Shown one piece after another: positions 13,156 through 25,654 of a stretch of DNA of 64,000 bases. Both the position numbers and the translations under genes were made by a program. Position 1 is the first letter of the stretch. Each line of letters starts with the position of its first letter. The notes under the pieces are model-generated. The model did not search any database. It saw only the letters and a list, made by a program, of their open reading frames with translations, and was not told where the DNA came from. The stretch is from Sphagnum magellanicum (taxonomy: Eukaryota > Streptophyta > Sphagnopsida > Sphagnales > Sphagnaceae), in assembly GCA_021904315.1 (NCBI GenBank), contig CM038915.1, positions 5,642,001-5,706,000 on the forward strand, written 5' to 3'.

Positions 13156-15879
13156 GTGAACAAACCCTTTGCCAAAAACAATACTACAACCCCTATATAG
13201 TCCAATCATAACCCAAGTGACATCACCTAAGTTACCACAACCACAATCCTCCAGAGATCCTAGGTCTTCAATTTGAAAACAATGATTAATCCTGACTAGT
13301 TTAGTGTAGTGTAAGGGTTTAGGTGAAAGCCCAAGGGGTCAAGGTTTGTAGGACTACCCAGGAGGGGGGCCTTTATTCCGATGCAGCCCACTCCCTTGGT
13401 TTTAAGTCTTAACACAACATAAAACTTGTTGCAGTTTTTTTCATGTGGTTCCTGGCAAGTATCATAGGAAAAAAATGAAAACCAGCTTTTGGAAATGTAA
13501 TGCCCAGGGATTAGTCTGGAAATGTGGATTTACACAATTAACATGTGGATTCTAAACAATGGTTAGGTCAGTTAGACCAAGAAGATTTGTCCATTGTGAC
13601 TTGTAAGACCAAGTCCACACACACCCCATATTTGGGCCTTCATACTTGTTTATCACATCCAACATAGGTGTGTTGATAAGGAACATAATGTTAAATAAGC
13701 AAAGGGTTCTTACACATGTTGATGCAACCCATTATAGACTTTGGGTCTTCTTTTGCACATTTTGTGCCTGCAATGTGTGTTTTCAGGTTGTAATAGAATC
13801 TATTATTGGCCCAAAGTGTGCATAATAGGACCCAAGTCTATTACAGGCCCAAAATGGGCATTACAGAACCCCAAGTCTATAATGGGGAGGACCAAAATGT
13901 CTTTGGACAGCTCCAGACATATCTTGAATGAGCAAATGGACATCTTGGAAAAAGGAGTAGGCATTAATAAAAACCCTTTGCTTAATTACTTGGTCTTCAA
14001 TGTTGATTGTTTTCCCTGGCCCCACTCATAAACATACAAAATTGGACAGTATAAAGTGAACAACAACCATTTAAATGTTATCACCTGGGGCAATCATTAT
14101 GACAACCTATTAAATTTGTTTGTTCTAAGCCTTTGTGAAGCCATTGTATCCTATTCCACATACAAGCCCAACGCTCATAGAACAATCAAATTTTAAAATT
14201 TGTGATAATAAATTTATTGTAAAATTTTCCTTTTCCCCACCTACATATTATTTGCAACTTGTGAACTGGGCCATTTCCTACATGTTCACACATGAATCAA
14301 CAATTTCGAATGTTTGTTACTACTTTATATTAATGGTTTTTTGTTAAATTTTAAAAAATAATATCAATATAATTGGATCTATGTATCAAAAAATTAACAC
14401 ATTGCAATCAATCCATTATATTGATGTGAAAAAGCTTCTTATGTTCAATTGTGTTGCATATATTTTGATTATTTCCATTGTGTGGACTTATTTTGAATCT
14501 CTTATCTTTTAAAACCTTGTGGTACACTTACAATGCTTATAGAATGTGTTTTCAACATTTCATTACATTGGATAAGAGTCTAATATATAGTTGTTTGTAC
14601 ATAATTTATTTAGTTTTAAAACTTTTGTATTCAATTTTAAATTTTAATAAATGATCCTTAGGAATGGTAAAGCTAATACTATAGTACAACGGCTAATTTG
14701 ACACTAAATTAAGTTTTTGAAAATTTTGAGAAATATTTCATAATTGTGTCAAAAGTTTTAGAAACCTTAATTGTCATTCATTGAATGTTTTCAAAACCAT
14801 GCCACCACTTGTCGAATGTTCACGAAGCCCTACTACATATGTTGAAGGTTCATCATGCACTATTTTTCTAGTATGCTCATAGTTTGCTTGTAGGGTTGCA
14901 ATGAATGTTTTAAAAGAGATGTACCACCATAGTGCTTCCTAATGTTGATGTTCCAAGATTCATACTACCTTTTCTTCTTTCAAATATTTGTAAAAATAGA
15001 TCTTTGTCGTGCATCATGCAAGTAAACAAGCAATCATTCCTTGCCTAATACAACTCTTTCATGACTTGAAAAAATAATCCTTGTTACAATAACTCCATCA
15101 TCATCATCATTGCAAAAACCATGATTTGTTGACATTTTGTGCATTTGTAAATGCAAATATCCCACTTGTATCTCCATCATGATCTTTTTTGAAATCCTTG
15201 GGTTCTTTGTGTTTTATTGTTTTTGTCACCATAACAAAGTCATGCCTTCTATTTCCCTTTCATATTTCACAACATTCAACTACTTTTAGTTCTTCTTATG
15301 TCACATCCCTTCCTATTAATGTTGCAACTTATCTTACATTTCCATCACGACTTGTGTTGACAAAACCCTTGAAGCTTCTTTTTTTGTTTCAAAATTGTAA
15401 ATGTTGTTGCAAGGTGAAAATATAATTAAGTGGATGATTTGGACTATCACAACCGTAATGTTTTATAGATTGTATATGAATTATTTAAATGTAAAGTCAT
15501 ATTGCACATTAACATTTTCAAATTTTTAGTTATCCATCTTGTAATAAATGTTTTTGGGAATCATATTAAAAATTATTAATGAATTTTAAGGAAAGGATGG
15601 ACTCATAGTGGACATTTGAACCAAACACATATTTTTTTTCACAAATATTCATATGTGAATTCAAAAGTATGCCATAGAAGGGACAAGTGTTTTTGAAAAA
15701 AAATAGGACAACATCAAATGAGATTTTTATGAATAAAATGCATTGAAACTTTCCTTATAGAAAAAAATTTAATATTATATTATCAAGTTTTACTAGTCTC
15801 CATTTTTCATTCAAAACTAATGTTTTTACATGGATTTTTACCAAACATATGTTTAGAAATCTACATACTTGGGGTTACC
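13156..15879. other. Gene-free AT-rich stretch
   Basis: No gene recognised. 13735-13885 repeats the phrase 'cccaagtctat.a.....cccaaa.tg.gcat.a', a small imperfect tandem. The rest has only short domain-free open frames. Confidence 0.5.
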
Positions 15880-16685
15880 TGACGCGCTCCTAAGCCCCTT
15901 GCTAGACCCACTTGAGGGTCCAAGTACGTTGAATTGCGGAAAGTTGAGACTTGAGGGCCACTCCTGATTTCCAGCACTAAAAGGGAGTAGAGGGGTGTGC
16001 TAGAAGTCCCGGATTAGATTAGGAAGAAGGACACGTATTATCTCACTCGAATCTGCATCCAAAACCAACCACAAGAGGGTTAGTTTACATTCGAAAACAC
16101 CCTTGGGTGTTGGGACAAGTCACGGGCACTTGGATTCGCTTGACTCACCACGGCCCGGACTCGGGGGAAGCCATGACCTTCCCCCATATAGTATTCTCTG
16201 CAGCTCTCCGCCAAGGCTACATCCGAATGGCACTTTTTCTGGGGACTCCCAAGGAGGAGTCCCAAAACTGTCCCGGGACTTTGGGAACTCATATTTCCCG
16301 GCTCCAACCTCCGATTGGAGTGAGGTCTGAACCAAAGTTGTAGCTCTTCTCGAGAGCTTTCCAACGCCATGTCGCATTCCTTCAGCCGACGTCAGGAAGA
16401 GGTCGATTCCCGACTTTTAGTGGTCGGGAGTCAAATTGTCAGTTTGACTCCCGGCCTTTCTTTTGCCCATAACTTGAGCTGCAGATGTCCAAATGGTACA
16501 TACGAGGCCATTTTGGGCATCTACACTTCAAGATCCTTCCATTGATATAAAAAACACATCAATGCGAGGTGTTTTGACCCTTGAACTCGAGCTTTAAGTT
16601 TTCGGGAGTCTCGGAGGACTCCAACTTCCCACTTTTGGGGGTGTGAGTTTCATCCTCACACTTATCCCAAAGTGGGGGTGCGACA
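15880..16685 (-). mobile_element. Solo LTR (Ty3-type by its termini), 806 bp, with TTACC target duplication
   Basis: On the minus strand the unit begins TGTCGCACCCCCACTTTGGG and ends GAGCGCGTCA, the TG...CA limits of an LTR. It is flanked on the plus strand by the identical 5-mers TTACC at 15875-15879 and 16686-16690. GC content is clearly above the surrounding DNA, and the sequence holds the phrase 'gttgtagctctt' plus 'gagctttccaacgcc' that is common in plant Ty3 LTRs. An 11-base inverted repeat (cgggagtcaaa / tttgactcccg) lies near 16424-16458. No internal region is present, so this is what remains after LTR-LTR recombination. The intact target duplication suggests moderate age. Open frames inside it are not genes. 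Confidence 0.85.
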
Positions 16686-16690
16686 TTACC

Positions 16691-17640
16691 CGTATTTTTC
16701 AATAAAAGCACAAGGAATTACATTGGATGCATAATTTATTAATTATCAAAATGCAAAATATTTAGCTCATGTTAAAAATGAACTCATCGAAGGCCAAAAA
16801 TGAGCCACCTCACCATGCTTCTACCTTACAACCTGGCTTATAACTCTTTTTCATGTTGTAAATTTTTTCATTTTTAAAAATGTTAACCAATTGTTACAAG
16901 ATTGTTAAATTTCAAATGTTCTCATTATTGAAGGTGGATTGAACATTGTCACAATAATAACAATGAAAAAGTCAAAATGGAGTTCAAGTTTTTTGCTACT
17001 TCTCCAAGCTTCCATTCTTTTATTGTTGCATGCACTCACTCCTACCATAGGTCTTCCATTTTCTATCACAACACACATCTTGGGTTTTGCGATTAAGCTT
17101 TGCAACTATGTTATAGTTAGAAAAGACATATGTAACTAATCATTCACAAGTTGCTAAACCCATGTCATTTCACCCATTTAATCACAAAGGACATTTAATT
17201 GCAAAACCTAATCATCTTATCGACTAGGGTTTTTTTTTTTTTTGGGCTTAATATTGAAATTCCATGTCATCAATGACCTTGGTATGATATGTAAAGTGCA
17301 TGCCATTTCAACTTATTCATTTTATTTGACTAAGTATTACAAAAGACACCTTAATGGATGGATGACATGTGTTAAAAATCTATAAACACATTATGAATTA
17401 TTACACATGACCAAAAGTCAATTTAGTTTACCCCATGTGGTTAATGTAACCAAAAGTCAACCTAGCTTAACCTAGCTTAGCTTGCCTAGCCAAAAGCCAA
17501 CTTATTTTAACTTAGTTAAGCTAGTTACCTATGTTAAACAACCTAGGCTACCTAATTTAAGTTAAGTGGCCTAAATTAAAAGCAAACATTAAACTCCTAG
17601 CCCAAGAAACCTAGACTAGATTACTTAACCTAAACCAAGT
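16691..17640. other. Gene-free stretch with CCTAG-rich DNA
   Basis: No gene seen. From about 17400 the sequence is dense in variants of 'aacctagcttaacctag', also found near 17810-17940 and 27150-27250, probably the body of a repeat family. Confidence 0.45.
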
Positions 17641-17644
17641 GGCC

Positions 17645-17720
17645 TAGGTATCATAGGTTGCAAGAGTGAGGATTTGAACCCTTCACCTTCACTTTGGGGT
17701 TCAAGTCCTCAACCATTGCA
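17645..17720 (-). repeat. tRNA-like head (possible SINE or tRNA fossil)
   Basis: On the minus strand a box-A-like phrase (TGGTTGTGCAATGGTTG) is followed about 40 bases later by gggttcaaatcct, a good match to a pol III B box. No full cloverleaf closes, so this is not called a tRNA gene. CCTAG-rich DNA follows it, as at 27035-27110, which would fit a tRNA-derived SINE family. Confidence 0.35.
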
Positions 17721-17969
17721 CAACCATAGTTTTTTATACCAATTATATTTAACACAAAGTTATAAAGCTCAAAATTTTTAACAATGAATTAACCTTGGCC
17801 ACCCTAGGTTGACCTAGATCAACCTATTTACTACCTACCAATTTAGCTTAGACCTAGACCTCCCTAGGTTGACTTAAGATGAATTAATTTGTCGACTTAT
17901 ACTATTTACTAACCTAGCCTAAGTTAACTTAAGCATTATTAGGTTTAGAAAAAAACCTAAGATAATTAT

Positions 17970-18080
17970 GTCGCATCTAGTTACATCATAGTCGTATTTA
18001 GTTGCATCATAGTCGGATTTAGTTGCATCATAGTCGGATTTAATTGAATTTAGTCACATTATAGTTGCATCTAGTTGCAC
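17970..18080. repeat. 21-bp tandem repeat
   Basis: Units at 17970, 17991 and 18012 are variants of gtcggatttagttgcatcat plus a. Further degenerate units ('gtcggatttaattgaattt', 'agttgcatctagttgca') continue to about 18080. Confidence 0.8.
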
Positions 18081-20250
18081 ATAAACTTGAGGTGGTTACA
18101 AACTTGATAAAATATTTTGTAATGAAGTTATCTAGGTTGATTTGACAAAACCCTAAAGATAGGAACTTAGGCAAGCCTACTTATGTTAATCTATTAATAA
18201 GGTAATCTATTTTAGGTATATTTAAACATATTAAATGTAATAAATTTATTATGTCTAGTTAAGTAACTTACAAAATAACCTATATTATGAAGTAGGTTTT
18301 TACTAGGTAGCCTACATACATAGGTTAATTTTATAAGTATGTTAACCTAAGTTAGTGTGTTAAATAGTCAAAAAGTCGAGGAATTATGTGTCACCTTTTT
18401 CAAAACGATTATTAATACTATACCCATATTACAATTAATAATAGATTGTTTAGTACACATACACATGCATGTGAATCCATGACTTCAAAAACCTCATGGC
18501 ACACAAAAAAAATGGCATGCATGACAAATATTGGTGCCATAAATTCAAAACACACAAAAACTTACGGTGTCACAAAAAATCATGAATTGCCATGAAAATT
18601 TGTGACACCTTGTTATCAAATGTCATGCCATGTCATCATCAAATGGAAGATCAAATCAATATTAATCGTAAAGGATAACAATATTTTCAATTAGGTAATA
18701 AATGAAATTAATTTATCAAATCAATGACATGAAAAATGATGTGAAGTTGGTGTCATAAATCATGGGGTGTTGCGATTACTAGCCAACCTTGTTGCCATGT
18801 GGCATGCCACATCAGCATCACATGACCATAAGTTGTTATTATTCACCAAAAGTTGCAAGAATGAATGGAATTTGGTTATTACCTAATTTTGGATTATTAA
18901 AAATACATTAAAATATATATTTTTAAATTTTAATATTTGTGTAAAAACCATCAAGTCATGATATAAATTATAATCACAAAATGATAATGCCATGTGGCAC
19001 CACAATGTCTTTTACAACTATGTACTCATTAACATGAACCTATAGTTATAATTGTAGTAAAAAAAAGACAATAGTCGTTATAGTCATAGGTTGAAAAACC
19101 CAAGACATGTTATTGTGTATCCTTTTCAATGTATTTTTTCTTTTTGCTTTTGAATATGTTAAGTTCATCCAAATTTTTTGACTTTCATGATCGACATGAT
19201 GATCTTTCATTTTTCATCCTTTTTTCAAAGATTTGTTGCTAGGTGACAATGTTCATTCTTTGCAATAGATCACAAGCCAAGTTTTTTCTTCCCTAATTGG
19301 TCCCTAGGTTTTTTGACCTATTCATCACTATTTGCAAACTCGCTCACCTAGTGATTTTTTACTTTAGGTTAAATTTAAGGTTTGTGGATGTCCAAGGTTG
19401 GGCTTTTTGCTTTTTAAAGCCAATGCACGTTTGGACATTCCAAATTTGTATTATAAGGAAGACATAGTGGGAGTGGAAAAAGTCTTGGATGCATCAATGT
19501 AGGTTCTTGAACATCTTCACAAAGTTAACAATTTTTACAAGTTTGTGCACATGTGATTTAGAGTGATTAGTATTTCTAACCCTAAAACCTTGCCTATTAT
19601 GTTAAATTCTGATATTTTTTTCTTTCTTTTTCCTATTGGATGATTTAGGAATTGCCAATATATGAATTATATACAAATTTGGTTCAGATATGTTGATCAT
19701 ATACAAATTTAAACCTATTATAAAAAAAAGGGAAAGGATTTTTTTTGGATGTTATTTGTAAATTTTTTTCATATGTTATGATAATTAAGCCTTGATTGGT
19801 GTTATGGTGGTGTTTGATGATGTATTAGGGTGTAAAAAGAGACAAAATAGACTTCATGGTCTTAAATAAAAGTTCATGTGGACATTTCTTCAAGGAATCA
19901 AACAACTATTACAATCTATGGTTTGGGATTCATAAACTCAAGGGCTAGTTGTGGTAATAATTATTGACATCATAAAAAAAAGTTCTAATGTCAACAAATT
20001 TATGGAATCATCTTGTGATTAATGGCCAAGTTTGTGTTGTTATTATCAAGCATTGTTCCAAAACCATTACATCCATCTAAGGTTTCATTTCCTTGTTTTG
20101 TTGTTGTTGTTGACCATAAAAATCAAATCAAATATGTTTTAAGGGAATGAAATCCCTAAAATTGGCATGTTAAATGAAAAGTCCAAATTTTTGAATTTGA
20201 AGTTTTTAGTTGTGTACCTTTGTTGAAGCTATTCATGACTTCAGCAAACA
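18081..20250. other. Gene-free AT-rich stretch
   Basis: No gene, RNA or complete element recognised. Long A/T runs and no domain-bearing open frames. Confidence 0.5.
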
Positions 20251-20253
20251 TGG

Positions 20254-20907
20254 TTTGGGGTGAACCCATCCTTGGGTGGTACCACTAGGAACCACCTCAA
20301 GGAATGGTTAAGGAACTAAAAACAACCAAATTGTTTTTTTTAGCCCTTTTTGTTAAATATTTTCACAATTATAAATTATTATTTTTTCATGTTTATCAAT
20401 TGCATGTTCTAATATATGGCTTGAAGTTTATTTGGGAATTTGAGAAACTGGAAATTTTTAAAATTTATATTCTTAATTAAAATGGCCCCTTAAAAAATCA
20501 ATGGCTTCAACTTTGGAAATTCATAACTAAATCCTATTTAACCAATTAATTTTCAAATAAGAATATAAAAATAAAATGAATTCCAAATTACCTTGGGAAA
20601 AAAAATCATAAAAAAATTTATAAATCATGTTCCAAATTTATGTTTCTGACCAAAAAAATTCAAGGAAAAAAAAAGTGTTACGTTCCTGAAACTTTTTTTA
20701 AATGCAATGATTAGGAACATCAAAATACATGATATTCTTGATATTATTGAGATTTCAAAATCTATGGAAATTGAGAAATTTATTTAATTTATTTTTTATG
20801 AAAATGTTCATTTAAATGTTTTCCTACGATTTTTCAAAGTTCGATGAGTCCAGGAAAATCAAGGTGTGACATTCCTAGTGGTATCACCCAAGGATAGGAT
20901 TGCCCTT
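20254..20907. mobile_element. Possible TIR element, about 650 bp, ends related to 12949-13155
   Basis: The left end (gggtgaacccatccttgggt, then ggtaccactaggaa) pairs with the reverse complement of the right end (gggcaatcctatccttgggt, then gataccactaggaa) at roughly 27 of 34 positions. The interior is AT-rich and non-coding. The plus-strand phrase ggtgtgaca just inside the right end also resembles an LTR terminus, so a nested LTR is possible. No reliable target duplication found. Confidence 0.4.
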
Positions 20908-23674
20908 TGGCATTTTTTTGTGGCCTTTTCATTGGTAAATTAGACTTTTACATGTGGTAATGTAATTTTATGTAAGTATTGTATATACAAAAATTGTGGG
21001 TTTTAGATTTCAAATAAGATTTTTGACAATTTTATCATGATGAATTTGAGCTCATGGAATTGGGGACATGACATTAAGTAAGAACATTTAATTATTTACC
21101 AATTTATATGTTTTGTCTTTATATAGTTTCCTTGCATTATAGAGGTGATTGGAACTTTTCCTCACATTTTTCAACCTTAAACCTTAAATCATGATTACCA
21201 CTTCGTGCATGGTAAGATTTGGATTTTATATGTGTAGTATCCACATGAAGCAAATTAGCTTAATCACAATTTTTTTTATTATGAAGCTTATTACATATAA
21301 ATAGAAGTTGAAAAATGTATGGAAGATGAAAATTTCACATAAACAATATAAGTTCATTATTGAATCACACAAATGTCTAGGAGTATCTTGTGCAATTGTT
21401 CCATAACACCATTTATAACAAGATGCATAGGTCCAAAAATAATTAGGTTTCCATTTCAAGTCTTGCATCATTTTTTTCACTTGCATGTTTTGTAAAAAAA
21501 CAAATTGATGTTTCCTATTGGTTCCCAAGTGCAAATTTAGTTATTTTAATATAGTTGAAGTCTTATCATCCATGTTGGATGAATGCCAATCCATGTAAGC
21601 ACCTTGATGGATGTAATCATTAACCTAGATGGTTGATTTTAAACAATTTGCACATAGTTGCATGTATTTCTTGATTATATATGTCCATGTAGATTTTCAT
21701 TTATGTTATGACATGTTTAGTGCAATTGATTTAATTCATATGATAATACTTATGGTGTAGGAATACTTAGACTTGCAAATGGTTGCTACAACAAAAAAAT
21801 CTAGTTACAAGGCAAGTTGGAAAATTCTTTCTTTTTTCATAGTTAAACCATAAGCTAAAAACCCATGTGAAAACTTGATTCACTAACAAGGTTACTTAGT
21901 TCTTCTAGAGAGCCTTTGAATACGTCAACACCAACAACATCTATTATTGCTAACAATATGCATTGCAAGGCCACCATTATGATTAATATTTAATTGCAAG
22001 ATGAATGTAATAATTGACCAACAATAGCCAAACCATTTATACAATGTGGGGATTTTTATTCATAGTTGGAAATTTCTACATTTACATGGTAGCAAAGGTT
22101 ATGAGTGTAGTACAATCTATTTTTTCATTTGATGTTGAACTTCAAATGGATATGATTCATAACATGTTCGTTCTAAAGCTCAACTTTCAATACAAGAATC
22201 TACAATGCATTAAGGATTTTGTGAGCAAGGAGGTAGCCAAGACTTGTCTTTAAGTATGATAAGAAGATCATGATCCCTTTGTTCATAAAGTTTAGTTGAT
22301 TCCAATTGGTTGCATATAGTTTCGATTGAGTTGTGGATATGATATTTCATTATAGACAGTTGTAGTAAACATAATTTTCCTTAAGATTTGGTTTAGCTTT
22401 TAAAATTGTGAGATTAACAAATTTTACTAGTTTTAAATTCATTTTTCTTTATTTATTTATATACTAGCTAAAGGTGGAAGTTCTGAAAATAGAAAAATAA
22501 TGTTTAACTTGATGCTTACCAAGTGATTCTAGTAATGTACAAAAAACATATTTGAAAGGTTAACAACAATATAACTTAATTTCCATCCAAATATTGCATG
22601 GAATGTTTATGCCCATTAATGCATCAACCACAAAAATTAAATCATATTTTGATTGATGGGAAGTGATCACCCAAACAATTAACACACCTTTTGTTTATTT
22701 ATTGAAAAAAATCAAAAATCAAAATGATGTTTCACACCATTGGTTTCAAATGCCACCTTTATTAATCGTTGTGCATTATGGCTTTATTTTATTATGCATT
22801 GCAATTGCCATGGAGTTTGAATTTCATATGTGAAAAATAAGTTGACATTTTCATCTCTATCTTGCCAAAATTTAGTACAAAATTTTCATTCTCCAAAGTT
22901 TACATTTTGAATGCACTAGTAGAAAATTTTGTCATTTACAACCAAAAAAACAATGATTAGCTGTCTTGAATGACTCTATCAATGACCACAGTTATATATT
23001 ACAACTTCATTATCCATGTGGAAATATGAATAATAGATTATTCATTTACATGATTGACGAATGAAAACTTACAAAATAAACATATTTCATCCATTTTCCA
23101 TCAACCATATTTCACCCATTATGGTTTTCAGGTGTGTGTTAGAGAATAAGACACTAGCGTGGATTATTTAACTATCATTTTTTCAAGTAATGAAATACAC
23201 AAATTTAGTTTATGACTGAATTTTGATTATTTCAAATGATGTGGAAAATATTGTCATGATGTCATGGCATTTTTAATATTAAATTAATTAAATAATATTT
23301 TGCATCATTGGAAAATGGGTCCTATTGTATGTTCTAAACTTTGGAGACTTATAAAATGATTTACATATGATTAAGTAATTATTGCTACATGGACAACATG
23401 GCACCTTGTATAACTATAGAATCATTAACCTTAGATGATGTGATACCTTAAGTGGTTGTGAGCCATGGATTACAATACCACAAATTGTTAAGCTTTAGTT
23501 CCATAATTTTCCTTAGTATTAATGATTTGAATCTGATAAATCTCCAAGTAATAATTATTAAGAGTTGAATTAGCTTTTGGATAATTTAACATAGAAGACT
23601 CTTTTATTTAAATTGATGTAAGACTTAGTTAATTTTAGGACCTAGTAAACCTTTTAAGTGCATGATCCTTTTAT
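20908..23674. other. Gene-free AT-rich stretch
   Basis: Only short domain-free open frames (for example 21226-21534 minus and 22014-22253 plus). No repeats with recognisable ends. Confidence 0.5.
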
Positions 23675-24390
23675 GTTGTAGAGAAGGGAAAGGGGATGTA
23701 GAATTAGATTTGATTTATTGATATATTGGGAATACAAGCCCATAATTGGCAATAACATCTCGCCATGACAGTAATAGGTTAGTCTGTAAAATAATCTTCA
23801 GGCACGAATGATGTACTTGAAGGATTTCTGAGATGCAGTCCTAATACATCTTTATTTAGTTTTCGCTTTTATTAGACTCTAAAATAAAATCAAAATCAAA
23901 CTTAGGCATTAACATTTCCACCTGAGTGGCCTCAGGTGAATTACAACTTAGTAAATAACTTTAAGGGGATAGATCACAATTGCAAAAACTCCAGAATGCG
24001 ATGAATGGTGCGAGCTAGGTATTCGGCTCAATTTTCCATGGGAAGGGGATTGATTAGGCCTCGCAGCCAACGATAATGGCCATCATCAGGAACCCAAGTT
24101 TGACAATGAAGACAAACATCGTCGTCTTCACATTGACACTTTTCAAACCTTTTTGGTGCGGTTCCACAAGCAGGAACAAATTCTAAAAAGATTGCTAAAA
24201 CATGTGGGTTAAGAGATAACCGACGATCCCATGCCAAACGATCGACTCGAGTGTGCACCATTCTTCTGGACGGTTTTTATTCGTGTGACCGTTGAGAGTC
24301 CTTCACGTCAAGCGGTGCTCCTTCAAACTCTTCTTTTTCTACTAGTGAAACTGGAGGATTCGAGGGTGTAGTGACATCATCCGCCATGAC
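23675..24390 (-). mobile_element. LTR-retrotransposon fragment: 3' part and LTR (broken)
   Basis: Read on the minus strand, a purine-rich tract (CAGGTGGAAA) is followed at 23914 by TGTTAATGCC, the form expected of a polypurine tract joined to the start of a 3' LTR. The LTR-like unit runs about 240 bases to near 23675 and holds an AATAAA-type signal. Just upstream of it (24387-24028) lies less AT-rich DNA with short unrecognised reading frames, one with a C-x-C...C-x2-C cluster, which could belong to the element or be unrelated. No matching 5' LTR, gag or polymerase is visible. It is incomplete and looks old. Family not determined. Confidence 0.4.
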
Positions 24391-25264
24391 TAAATGCTCA
24401 CTTGCATCAACAAAAAACCAAGAGGGTAGCAGAGATAATGTGGTACTTGCATTTAGAAGGGGTCGAGGTTCTTTTATTTAACAAATTAGGGTAGGCATAA
24501 GGTGTGGGAGTGACGGTGGAACCTCATGGAAACTCGAACATCCTAGATTTAATGGAGTCATCTAACCTTAATTTTGACGGTGGATCTAGAAGTATGTGGG
24601 GGTTTTGGTGATGCAATTTTTAATTCCAAGGTACTATGTACTACATAGTTAATTAGTGCATGGAAGAAAAAATAGGTAGGGGATATCAAAAGAGTAAATG
24701 GTATGTGGAATTGTTATTTCAACCATTGAATTGATTTAGTCAAGTAAGGTCTCAAGGATGTTTACTTGTTACTACCGATAAATTGTCTTAGTAGTTAGTT
24801 ACTTGAAATAATTAGGATGAAGAAGTAGGATGTGAGGGTCAACGGATGTAAAGGATAAGGATCAAGCTCAAGAACCTCATCAAGATATCCAAGATAAGGG
24901 GAAGGATGAGTCCTCCAATCCCATTAATCATGAGGATTATCATCCTATTTGATTAGAGGATGAAATATTTTTTGTGTCTCATTGGGCCTAAGAATTCTCA
25001 TCCTAAAATCAATTGGAAGGCAAATCATTCTAAATTCTCATTGGCTCTTGAAGGATGAGGGGGCCATTGATTGGAAGGAAAGATTTTGAAATTTCCATTG
25101 GACAAATGAAACAAGTTCAAAGAAAGGTCATGGAGGCTTGCCAAAGGAGAGAGGAGTATTTTGTGTGGGAAGAAGAGGAAAGGAGGAGAATGAATGTGTG
25201 AGAAAAATATTAGTTCTTATGTGTGCAAGGGTTGTTCATGGAAAAGATGTGTGCAAGAAATAAG
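24391..25264. other. Gene-free stretch
   Basis: No gene recognised. On the minus strand gttaaataaaag near 24480 is a TATA-like site about 95 bases before the ATG of the short frame at 24387; whether it is used is unknown. Confidence 0.35.
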
Positions 25265-25654
25265 CATGGAAGGAATTCCATGACAAAGCTTCTAGAGTTT
25301 TATTTCAAATAGTTGTTTCTCCCAAATCCACCGTTGGATTTGTGTCAAACTTAAAACATTATTTGTGTAGGAGGTGTAAAAAGTTTTCTTTAATTTTCAG
25401 CATCATCGGGGTTGCTGTAAGGGAGCTACGCTTGCTGGAAGTAGAGGGTGTTTGTAGTGGAGCTCATGGAAGGATTTCCATGACAAAGGCTCTGGAGTTT
25501 ATTTTCAAATAATTTTTTCTCCCAAATCCGCCATTGGATTTGTGTCAAACTTAAAAAAATATTTTTGTAGGAGGTGTAGAAGGTTCTCTCCAATTTTCAG
25601 CATCATCGGAGTTTCTGTAAGGGTGCTACATTTGCCGAAAGTAGAGGGGGTTAA
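25265..25654. repeat. Two-copy tandem duplication, 200-base offset
   Basis: Both copies start with catggaagga (25265 and 25465), followed in each by 'ttccatgacaaag', 'tttctcccaaatcc', 'ttggatttgtgtcaaactta', 'gtaggaggtgta', 'attttcagcatcatcgg' and 'agtagaggg'. The two differ at perhaps one base in eight. Such doubled leaders occur beside LTR elements, but no element ends were found here. Confidence 0.8.

Noticed and set aside
16080-16377. Four overlapping open frames of 75-96 aa
   Set aside because: They lie wholly inside the GC-rich solo LTR on both strands; composition explains them.
17645-17720. A functional tRNA gene
   Set aside because: A box-B-like motif exists, but the acceptor and anticodon stems do not pair.
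20094-20871. A solo LTR with TTCCT on both sides
   Set aside because: A TG...CA unit with 5-base flanks can be drawn, but one expects such a match by chance at a few percent, and it conflicts with the stronger inverted repeat at 20254-20907.
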